DNA from: Phytophthora quininea
Lineage: Eukaryota > Oomycota > Peronosporomycetes > Peronosporales > Peronosporaceae
Direction of reading: 5' to 3'
DNA: 64,000 nt
Assembly: GCA_011947345.1 (NCBI GenBank)
Contig: JAAVTG010000551.1
Coordinates: 1-64,000 of the forward strand
Positions within the stretch are counted from its first letter, which is position 1; every line of letters starts with the position of its first letter. This document shows, piece by piece, positions 41,944-50,831 of the stretch. Below the pieces are notes generated by a model. The model did no database searches. It was given only the letters and a program-made list of their open reading frames with translations, and was not told the DNA's origin. The position numbers and the translations under genes are program-made.

Positions 41944-42430
41944 ACATATTTTTGCTGATTATTTTTCTTCAACACGGCGCTTGCTGACAAAAGAGTCGTG
42001 GGGGCTAACACATTTCTATTGAAGTTATTGATGTCGGGCTGAGGTGAACCGAAGTCACCCGGGAGTGGTGAGGTGGGTGAAGGTAGTTTTCGTGGTCGAG
42101 TGTAAAGGCAAGAGCGAGGAGTTTCACAGCTGTGGTCGTGAGTGTAGTGGTTACCAACGACTCGCAAGCTGGTACATCAACAACCGCTCCGGCAGAAAAA
42201 TCCCGTTTTGTGGTCATCTCTGCTATCTCGAATCATTTTTTCCAGTTGATTTTGCTGGTCAGCCAGGTTCAACTGACGTGTATCCACAAACAGAATGACC
42301 AACTTTTCCCGTTCCAAACATGAGGAACATTGCGCCATGCGACCCCACACGCTATTTTAGACATCCGTACTCACTGCACTTCGCTGGGCACACGGCCTCA
42401 TTTCTCAATCTGCCGGTACCAGCTATTCCC
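41944..42430. other. Intergenic, upstream of the multicopper oxidase
   Basis: About 490 bases. Open frames on both strands are short and unsupported. Confidence 0.35.
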
Positions 42431-44420
42431 ATGCGCTGCCCCTCCTTGCTGTGGGCACCCAACATGGCGCTAATGCTTCTGCATGTGGCTGCTGCAACTG
42501 CTGCTGCCACTAGCGTCGTGAGTTTCACGTGGCATGTGACTGCGTTCGAAGCGGCATACGACGGCGTCACGCGCCAAGTGATCGGCATCAATGGTTTGTC
42601 GGGCCACGACACGACCATCAACGTCACGTTGGGCGACACCGTCCGCGTGCTCGTGGTGAATGACCTCTCGACTACAACAGGTATCCACTGGCACGGCATG
42701 CTGCAACAGGGAAGCCCCGAGATGGACGGAACCGTGGGCACAACGCAATGCGGGATTCCGCCGGGACACAACGTCACGTACACGTTCACGCCCGACCGTG
42801 CTGGGACGTTTATGTGGCACGGCCACGACGGGTCCCAGTCCATCGACAATCTTCGTGGCCCTCTCATTGTGCGGCCCGTGACACCAGTGCATACCGTGGA
42901 GAAGGAGCTGGTCGTGCAACTCGCCGATTGGTACCACACCATGAGCGACAAGCTAGTGGCGCAGATGATGATGGACAAGAGCGGCAACGAACCAATGTGG
43001 AACTCGGTGCTTGTGAATGGAAAGGGACAAGTGGATTGCACTGCATTGGCAACAACAACTGCGCCTTGCTCAACCGCAAACCAATCCTACGCGACGTTTG
43101 CAGTGTTACCAAGCAAGACCTACCTCGTGCGTGTGATCAATCTCGCGGCGTATGCAGCGTTTGAGTTCAGTATTGATGGCCACGAGTTCTCGGTCGTGGA
43201 GGTGGACGGGCAGGATGTGGAACCATCGAAGTTGCTTACTAGCCTCGTGGTCAATGTCGCGCAGCGCTATTCAGTTCTCGTGACCACCAAGTCGTCGAGC
43301 GAACTTGCGAAGAGCACCGCCACGAAGCAGCAGTTCTGGATGCGCGCAATTGCGCAAGTGGGACGTCCGTGGACGTCTTTGCCAATGGAACAGTACCCCG
43401 CGGGGTTCAATCCCAATGGACTCGGTATCGTATCGTACGAAAGTGCTGATGCAGTGGATATTTCTCCAACGACCAAAGCACCGACGATGAATATGACGCT
43501 CGACGAATTGGAGTTTGTGCCATTGGAGAAGACCACTCTTCAAACTTTGCCGGATCAATCATTGTTGGTCCAGTTTCAAATGAAGAGCATGGCGTCCACC
43601 ACCACCACCACCACCACCATGCCCACCATGTCCACCATGTCCACCATGTCCATGAATGGAATGGACACGTCTGGTGGAATGGACACGTCTGGTGGAATGG
43701 ACACGTCTGGTGGAATGGACACGTCTGGTGGGATGGACATGGTCGTCGGGTCATTTTCCATCGATAATGGTCCGTTTACGTCGTACAAGGCGCCAGAAGT
43801 GCCAACATTGCTTGCACTGGCAAATGGGACGAGTGTGGCCAAGTTGCCAGCCGAGTCCAATATCATTTTATTGCACTTCAACACACACGTTGAGATCGTG
43901 TTGGTCAATCTCAACGACATGGAGCATCCGTTCCACACGCACGGGTATCGACCATGGATAGTGGCGAAGGGAAACATGGCGAATGCCATGTCCAAACCTA
44001 GCCAAGTGAATTTGGTGAACCCTATCGTGCGAGATGTCTTCACTGTGCCTCCGTGCACGACAGACAAGAGCGGCAAGTGTATCGATGTGGGCTACGTGGT
44101 GCTGCGACTGGATGCGAGGAATCCTGGCGCGTGGATTTTTCATTGTCACATTGATTGGCATATGGCCATGGGACTCACAACAACACTCGTCACTGGAGCA
44201 GATCAATTGCAATTGAAGGGAATGTCAAAGGATATCGTGCAAACATGTCCATCGTTGGATGTCCCCTCCACTCCGTCCCCTCCACTCCGTCCCCCTCCAC
44301 TCCGTCCCCTCCGCTCCGTCGAGCGCTGCTTCTGTTTCCAACTTGTGTTCGATTGTGGCGGTGGTGGCAGTCGGATTTTTATGGGTTGGCGTTTTGTTGA
44401 TGCCAGCGCACGAGATTTAA
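42431..44420 (+). CDS. Multicopper oxidase (laccase-like), secreted, with Met-rich insert and C-terminal membrane anchor
   Basis: Start at MRCPSLLWAPN, which begins a signal peptide (hydrophobic to about residue 30). All four copper motifs are present: IHWHG (residue ~85), MWHGHDG (~128), HPFHTHGY (~499) and HCHIDWHMAMGL (~570; Cys and Met axial position of the T1 site). Between the second and third cupredoxin domains lies an insert (~residues 392-440) of poly-Thr, TM-repeats and four MDTSGG units. After the last copper motif comes a Pro/Ser/Thr stalk encoded by C-rich repeats (44265-44320) where the frame wanders. If runs of four C are five, the stalk leads into 'SIVAVVAVGFLWVGVLLMP', a hydrophobic C-terminal helix ending at 44420. 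As written, the frame instead runs on to 44635. Oxidation of phenols or metals with O2 is expected at the cell surface. Confidence 0.85.
43661..43732 (+). repeat. 18-bp tandem repeat encoding MDTSGG x4
   Basis: Four nearly perfect copies of an 18-base unit starting ATGGACACGTCTGGTGG, followed by a partial fifth (ATGGAC). In frame within the multicopper oxidase; preceded by CCA/ACC and ATGTCCACC short repeats. Copy number is likely to vary between strains. Confidence 0.9.
44265..44320 (+). repeat. C-rich minisatellite in the oxidase stalk
   Basis: About four units of CCTCCACTCCGTCC-type sequence differing in the length of their C runs (4 or 5). With 15-base units the repeat would encode Pro-Ser-Thr-Pro-Ser blocks. 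Confidence 0.65.
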
Positions 44421-44638
44421 TTTCGACAATTATACCAGCCAGTGCGACCACTCCACCAGACGAAGATGGACATGAATCGGAAGAAATGAGGTTCTCGAAC
44501 TCAACTATCGCATCAACATTGCATATTCCACTTAGCATTGCACATTTTCACTTAATTGACCGGAATTCAGCGTCGACGTTTTGCTCATCGGGGTCGACAG
44601 CTTGTCTGTCGGCAGTCCACCTTCGTGCTAGATAGTCA

Positions 44639-44995
44639 ATGGGCGGTGTCCAGGATCGATACTGCAACACCTACGGGATGATGTCGAAATGGGGAAAACT
44701 GACATGCAAACCTTCACTGAATCTACAGAGTGTGATGTATGTGAGTGGGGTGACAGGACTGATGGAAGAGCGCGCTATTCAAGCTAGTGTTCCTCCGTGT
44801 GACAGTATGGCTTCGTCCATAATAAATCGTCTGGAAGATGAAGGTGTTTCACAGATTGTGCGCTCGGGAAATAGTGCGACAAATGACGATAGCAATGAAA
44901 ACGACGCAGAAGTGCGACTGACATCGGCATTACTGAGTCGTGCTACTCTATTCATAACTGGCGAGGCAGCTTGCACCTCTTTCTACTTGGGATGA
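44639..44995 (+). CDS. Unrecognised 118-residue open frame
   Basis: Open frame with no known domain. The C-terminal half has plausible composition ('MASSIINRLEDEGVSQIVRS', 'VRLTSALLSRATLFITGEA'), the N-terminal half less so. Could be a fragment of a decayed gene. Low confidence that it is expressed. Confidence 0.25.
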   Translation: MGGVQDRYCNTYGMMSKWGKLTCKPSLNLQSVMYVSGVTGLMEERAIQASVPPCDSMASSIINRLEDEGVSQIVRSGNSATNDDSNENDAEVRLTSALLSRATLFITGEAACTSFYLG

Positions 44996-45450
44996 AACTA
45001 CCTACTGGAACTCCAGGGCAAACTTGGGTGTATTGGTGCTGTGGTGATACTGCAAAAGCATTTTCTCCTTTTCGCCAAATACGACCGGCTGACTTGTGTG
45101 ATCCAGGCGAACGAAAGAGACTATGCGAGATAATTTTTTGATGAGTAGAATTGAGCGAACAGCATCAGTGTTGGGTGCCCCAACTATTTGATGAGGCTGC
45201 ACCAACAACTTTCAGCAATACAAGAGTGCTATTGAACTTCCAAGCGAAACCCAAAACAATAGAAAACGCCGTCGGGGGCAGTTCGTATGGATAACCGTGT
45301 CTACAATATGTAGACGCTAAGCAAGCTATAGCCTTGTGCAACCAAGAGCAGCTTCGAATGTGACTGCGCGTCACCCACCTATATCACTAATACCCTTGCC
45401 GCAATAACCTGCCCAAACACTATATTATCCTCTTACAATTTATCGTCCTA
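44996..45450. other. No recognised gene
   Basis: Short frames on the minus strand (45374-45002) show some coding-like sequence ('RIVSFVRLDHTSQPVVFGEK') but no family match. Confidence 0.3.
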
Positions 45451-45451
45451 A

Positions 45452-46247
45452 AAATATACATCTACACAGGCTGCGATGACAGCGACCAACGCGCAAGTAA
45501 AAGTAACTTTCTCTTCCTTGCTCTTCTTGAGCGTGCTCTTCATGTCCTCGGCCGTTCTTCCTTAAAAGAATGCGTTGGTGCTGTTGAGTTTGAAATGGAG
45601 ACAGAGGTCATGCTGGTCGGCTGGTTCCTTCATTACCGGCGTGAACGTCTTGGTGGCGCCGATACACCCGTTCCGTCCGAACAGAACGAGCATCGTCTTG
45701 GCCAACAGCTTGATCGATCACAGTGTGGACAAGCCCCATTTCGAACGTAGAGAGAAATCTTCCACTTATTCAGCCTATTCGTCGAGGTATGGTTTCTAAT
45801 AACCGGGGATCGCCGACGATGTGATCCGAAAAAAAAGAGTCTTGCCCAGCCATCTCGTCGATCCAAGCGTGTAGCTTGCGTCGTAGCGATTGACGCCGAC
45901 TTGGCACTCGCTCTCGACAAACTCCGTCGCCTCTCACATTTCTTGACAGCGAGCACAGGACTATCTTTAGGTTGGAGCTCCGTTGTGTTGTCCAGAGAAA
46001 GATGATATCGGATTTCTCCGACAATGAGTTCGTGGCGGCCACCAGCATGCACGTGTGCGGGTGGTGATTGAAGGCGCGCATGAGCACCGTCGACCGATAC
46101 TTCGAAGCGTCCGATACCCCGCAGGTTTGGCTGATCCGTTCCTTTGTAGACGGTCTTGCTGAAAAAGAATGTCATTGTCGATGACAAGTACTCGAGCAAA
46201 TTGTGGTCATTCAAGCAGGGCCCGGAAAGAGTAGACGATCGATCCAT
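45452..46247 (-). CDS. Unrecognised protein with C-terminal hydrophobic segment, broken frames
   Basis: Minus-strand coding-like sequence spread over three frames. 46247-~46100 reads 'MTFFFSKTVYKGTDQPNLRG'. 46087-45770 reads 'CMLVAATNSLSEKSDIIFLW', 'LKIVLCSLSRNVRGDGVC' and 'RKLHAWIDEMAGQDSFFSDH'. About 45750-45452 reads 'LLAKTMLVLFGRNGCIGATK', 'DLCLHFKLNSTNAFF' and, after a break or intron, 'EKVTFTCALVAVIAACVDVY', a hydrophobic end. I do not recognise the family. Several breaks or unrecognised introns are needed, so it may be a pseudogene. Confidence 0.35.
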
Positions 46248-46476
46248 CTGGACTAGGATGGTAACCTGTTCAGGCTAAGGACCGCCGACTGGTTGTATTG
46301 TCCCGTGGGTTGGTATTATCAAGCTGAGAGACCTCGTGCACGAAGGGACCGAGAAAGTAGCAACAAACATTCTTACCTTGTGTTGCCGCACGTTGAAGCG
46401 CGGCCTCCAGCCAATCAGCATTTTTATTTGATCGGCCCATCCCCTATACCTACAATTTCTGAGATTCATTCGTAAA

Positions 46477-47463
46477 ATGAAGAAGAAGGCGTCGCCCAAA
46501 GTCTCGGGACCGCTCAAGGCTCTGCATATCTCGCGTCCGGCCGTGACTTTCGGCAAGAAAACCCCAAGGGACCACACGGACAGTGTTCTGACACGATCTC
46601 GCATGGGCGGAGGCCCCGTGCGTCCCTTCCCCGTCAAGAACTACGACGTCGAACGCGCTGAAGTTCCCGACCGAAGTCCAGGCCAATGGCGAGTGCTGCA
46701 GTCACTCGATGGGGCGCTCTGTAGAGTGACCCATCGGGTCCTGGAAGTAGTGCAATTAAATGGAGCCAACTTTGGCTGCCGATGGAGAGACCCGAGACTG
46801 GAAGACGCCGAGGCGCCGCCTCCCCGTTGTATGATGGGTCCTCACTGGCACTTGATGCTAGTGACGTGGTCGGTCTTTTGCTTCTTGGCGTTTACAGTCA
46901 ACTTATTGACGTCTGCTAAAGCCAGTCTGGTGGAGCTAAGCACGGGTTTATTGCTCTCAGGCTCCTGCTTGACGTGTTATGCGTTGGTGGGGTGCTCCGA
47001 TCCAGGAATTGTCGAGAGGTAAGGTTGGAGAGTTGTAGATTTGTTCATTACAGCTATACTATACTAACTATTTTTATTTAGGATCGAGACGCCTCCAGAT
47101 GAGTCGTACACTTATTGCGATCGATGTGACAGCTATCGGCCGGAAGGGTGAGCAGTTTTATCGGCTCTTGTAGAGAATTATTTATTTTATTAATGTTTTT
47201 TTTGTAGTGCTTTGCATTGTATGGACTGCCGAGTGTGTATTGAGGAGTACGACCACCATTGTCCGTGGACTGGCAAGTGTGTGGGCAAGGGAAATGTCAA
47301 GTATTTCTACGCGTGGCTGCTGTTCCTCGTGCTCGCCTTCGTCTACGAGGTGATCGAGTTCACGACGTACTTGCTGCCTCCGGACGGCCAGCCAGAGCTG
47401 CTGGACTCGTCGGACGACTCGCTGGAGATCATCCTCCCGGTCTCGCACTCGCCGCACCATTGA
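46477..47463 (+). CDS. DHHC palmitoyltransferase, three exons
   Basis: Exons 46477-47018, 47082-47147 and 47208-47463; GT-AG introns 47019-47081 (63 bp) and 47148-47207 (60 bp). The protein is about 287 residues. The N-terminal ~120 residues are basic and cytosolic. TM1 'WHLMLVTWSVFCFLAFTVNLL' and TM2 'STGLLLSGSCLTCYALVGC' are followed by the conserved DPG after TM2. The Cys-rich DHHC domain spans exons 2 and 3: YCDRCDSYRP, HCMDCRVC, then DHHCPWTGKCVGKGN. TM3 is 'YFYAWLLFLVLAFVYEVI'. The protein then ends after a short acidic tail (SHSPHH) without the fourth TM and TTxE region usual in the family. It transfers palmitate to Cys of membrane proteins. The short end may mean a missed exon. Confidence 0.88.
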
Positions 47464-47969
47464 TTTCGGGATGCAGCAGGCACCACACACAGCTGCAACG
47501 GCAGCGACGCGCAGCTCTAATCGCCACGACCAGCTCATCAGGACTCGAAGTATCCACCACAAGCTGCAAAACAGGGGCAGCAGGAAGGCACGCACCACCA
47601 GAATGCAACATGGCTACAACAATGTACGAGATGGCTACAGTATAGAGACTTTTGAAAAATGATGCTGAAATGTGTTGGTGGCTGTCATATAGGAGAACGA
47701 CGCCACTTGGAAACTCACAGGACGCATTTAATCATTGAACAGTGGCCTCGCCCTGTCTTGAGATGAAAAACGTGCGGTCCATCAGTAACGTCCGCAGTTT
47801 GACACGCTAACGCTTCAGTGGCGAATCGGCACACGAAATGCAGCACTAACAGGCTGTACCGGGATTTTTACACAGATAGACTGAAGGGACCTGGACTACA
47901 GTGAAAAAAATGTTTATATATATATATATATATATAGCATTCATAGCGCTATCTCTCTTGCCCATGGAA
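47464..47969. other. Intergenic between DHHC gene and CRN
   Basis: About 500 bases holding the 3' ends of convergent genes and a TA microsatellite. No gene seen; the short frames at the left end are out-of-frame readings of the DHHC 3' region. Confidence 0.4.
47915..47936. repeat. (TA)11 microsatellite
   Basis: Eleven TA units immediately downstream (3') of the CRN at 47970. Confidence 0.9.
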
Positions 47970-49580
47970 TCACGCGTCTGCGCAGTGCATGCAGCGAATG
48001 ATATCCGCAGTCTTGCCTTTCTTGTTTGGGAACAATCGACTCACTGCCTCTTCACCTTCTGAAAATGGACGCTTTTTCCTCTCCTCCACAATTTTACAGG
48101 CTGTTGTGTCGCCCAAGCCTTCAATCCAACAGAGTTCCTTGTTTGTTGCTTCGTTGATGTTGGGCGGCTCCTGAAAACTTCGAAACGCGCGGCTAGCAAA
48201 AGGTCCAAAATATTGAGTAAATTCGTCGATGGAAACGATTCCGCATCGTGGAGGAAGATGAAACTCGCTTACATGACCGGACGTAATGAGTAAGAACACA
48301 CCCGCCTTATTCACCGCTTTATCCCGCTCTTCGGCATACATGGTTTCCGTTAACTTCTCTTTCGATTGCAAGCTCCAGAGACGGATTTGGTATCGTACTC
48401 GTGTTCCACTTCCACTAACCACCGTGACTTCCGCTCTGTAACCACAACGCCACCAGTTGCTCCGAAACGAGCGCCAGCGTGAAATGTAGACAGGTCAACG
48501 GGCGTATTCCGGAAGGCAATGGATTTCACTCGACGGTAGAACCCCACGAAGTGGTCAAATCGCTGCCATACCAACACCGAACGAGTGAGCTGCTTGTCAA
48601 AATCTAATTCGCCCACAAGCATGAGGACTTTCCGCATTAGCTTCACAAGCAAAATAAAAGCGCATTCCAAGCGTCCTTCACGGGTCCAACGGAAGAAACC
48701 CACGCTTTGAAAATTATCTACTGTCAAATTGGTGCAACCAATGTATACCAACACTTCATAACGACGCTGCGAGAGAATTGTCGCCAACACTTCTTGGCAG
48801 GTAACTGGGTCACTCAAAACAGAAGCAAATGGATTATTATAATAGAGCCGAAGAGCTTTGTATACCTGGTCAACAAGGAAGACAGGATCAATAGACTCCA
48901 CGTATTCCCTTTGGTTTCGCAACACCTTTTCCAACGTCTCCAGCGCTCGACCGTGGTCACCCATGTCTTCAACCAACAGCTTCTCGAACGGTGTCCGTGC
49001 TGCCACAACTTCATCGCCACGCAATCGAGGTGGAACCAGATACACGCGCTTCCGGTGGGAGTTAGCGAGCGCTTCATCGACAGGCTTTTCAACTCCTGAA
49101 GAACACACACAAACAGTAAACACTCCCGATGAATTCAGGAAGTTGCAGACCGAATGCATTACGCGCTCCAGTTCGGCCAGGATCTCAATCGCCGCTTCAA
49201 TACGGAGACGACGCGAAGAGAAACTCGTCCAACATGCGCGACTTACCCGTGCCAGGGTGTTGTCAGGAGTTGTAATGAGCGATAAGTGGCGTTTCGATCG
49301 CTTCTGCAAGCTCTGGCGCTCCTCCGTCGACAGCTCTACTTTTAGTTTGACAAACGCCACTTTGAGACGCGTCAAGCCCCCCTTCTTCACGTCGTTCTCC
49401 GCTAGCAAGTCCTTCTCGTGTCAAGTAGAGCTTCAGACCCTTGGCGGCGCACGTGATCTCCGGGACCTTGCTCTTTATAGCCTCCTTCAAGTCGTAGACT
49501 GTGTCGTTGTTGTCCATTTTCACCGCAAAAGCGTTCCCCTGTTCGCCAACGATCCCGCAGTTGATCTTAACGCTCGCCAT
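47970..49580 (-). CDS. Crinkler (CRN) effector with C-terminal helix-hairpin-helix, two frame breaks
   Basis: Starts MASVKINCGIVGE at 49580; the CRN N-terminal domain has DTVYDLKEAIK and LKLYLTRE, a variant of LxLFLAK. The frame changes near 49412, just after that motif. 49408-48350 then encodes the long C-terminal region ('LLVEDMGDHGRALETLEKVL', 'LTRSVLVWQRFDHFVGFYRR'). A second change near 48368 leads to 48422-47970, which ends in a ComEA-like helix-hairpin-helix around 'NKELCWIEGLGDTTACKIVE' followed by a Cys/His end (IIRCMHCADA). No classical signal peptide, as in many CRNs. CRNs act inside host nuclei; a CRN with an HhH motif (PsCRN108 of P. sojae) is known to bind host promoters, so DNA binding is a reasonable inference. 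Compared with the copy at 14155 it keeps the middle region but lacks a ~55-residue segment near the second break. Confidence 0.75.
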
Positions 49581-50831
49581 CTTATGATTCAGGACTGCAG
49601 CGAAGGAAAACTCGTGGCGTCTAGTTAAATATCTCTGACCACTTCTTGGATAACCCACTGGGCAGTATTCGCAATCTGCTGCAGACAATTGACGACCATA
49701 CTAGGTTTCTTACAGAATCCACTGAAGCACCTACAGTATATATCCGTCCTCTTGAGTGGCCAATTTGTATTGGTGACACCAAGGACTCGCTGCAGGCAAT
49801 GAGGTAACAACTATCGTTCCAACACCGGCGAGTGAAGTTGATATCACAGCCGTGCTGCTCCAAATGTCAAGACAGGTTCTGAAGGATAGCCTGTCAAATA
49901 ACTTTAATTTGAGAAGTTCACACAGCTGAAAACGCCAATAAAATCTGTCACCACTTGCTGCGAAAGCGTGAGGCTGCACAATCTGTAAGAACGACATCGC
50001 TCCTCGCCTGTCCGTGATGATGCCATGGAGCTAAAAAGTCGTGCGTTGTAGATTTTGTGTCGACCAGCACTGCAAAACTCCCACATTTAGAGTTAAAAAT
50101 GCTTCTATCTTCATCCACGCGTCCAGTTCATCAGAGCACCGCCGAGGGATCGCCACGTCTGTGGCCTCCTTCACTCTGCTGATGGTGTCAACGCGAATTT
50201 ATTTGCGAGGACCGGCTCCATCCGACCTAAACTGAATGACAAAGCAGTTAGTGACCGGTATGGATAGCGTTCTGACGGTATCCAGAACATCCACAGCCAG
50301 CAAGACTACACAGAGTTTGAGAGTCGAAACGGGTCCAAAGCCGTCGCGGGACCCCAAGACACAGTCTGCACGCTGTTGCTGTGTGGCCGCTGACAATAGC
50401 GTGAAAGTCACACATTTTGAGTGGCGAATATTCAAGTGACTGCAGTCCAAGAAAATAAAACGCTGTTTTAGCCGCTTGATCATCGAACTCTTCTAGTAAG
50501 CTGGGCGCACTATTTTCATTCTTGGTCTTGGCACTGCTAACAAGTAGCAATGAGCCCACTGCAACAAATTCTGCGATCTGCTCCCTTACAGTTACAGTTC
50601 ACGACCCGTAAAACCAACTTGACGAAGTATATATCCAGCACTGAGAGAACGCTTGCTGTCGCAGTTCCCACGAACTTTTGCTAATGAACCAGGCAGTTTT
50701 CGCTTGCATGGTAGAAAATGATGCTCTCCCAACGATATAGATTACCCAGTGATTTTGTCAAACAAGTAGCGATCATCGGAGAGTTGTTGTTGGCCGTCGG
50801 AGTGCGTTAGTGCCACCCAACAAGCATGTGT
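49581..50831. other. Long intergenic stretch
   Basis: 1.25 kb between the CRN start and the 3' end of the VPS9-RCC1 gene. Open frames on both strands reach about 100 codons (e.g. 50559-50248 minus, 'PSLLEEFDDQAAKTAFYFLG') but none is recognisable and they overlap. It should include the CRN promoter. Confidence 0.3.

Noticed and set aside
42352..43041. 229-residue minus-strand frame over the oxidase
   Set aside because: Shadow of the multicopper oxidase coding strand; no domain.
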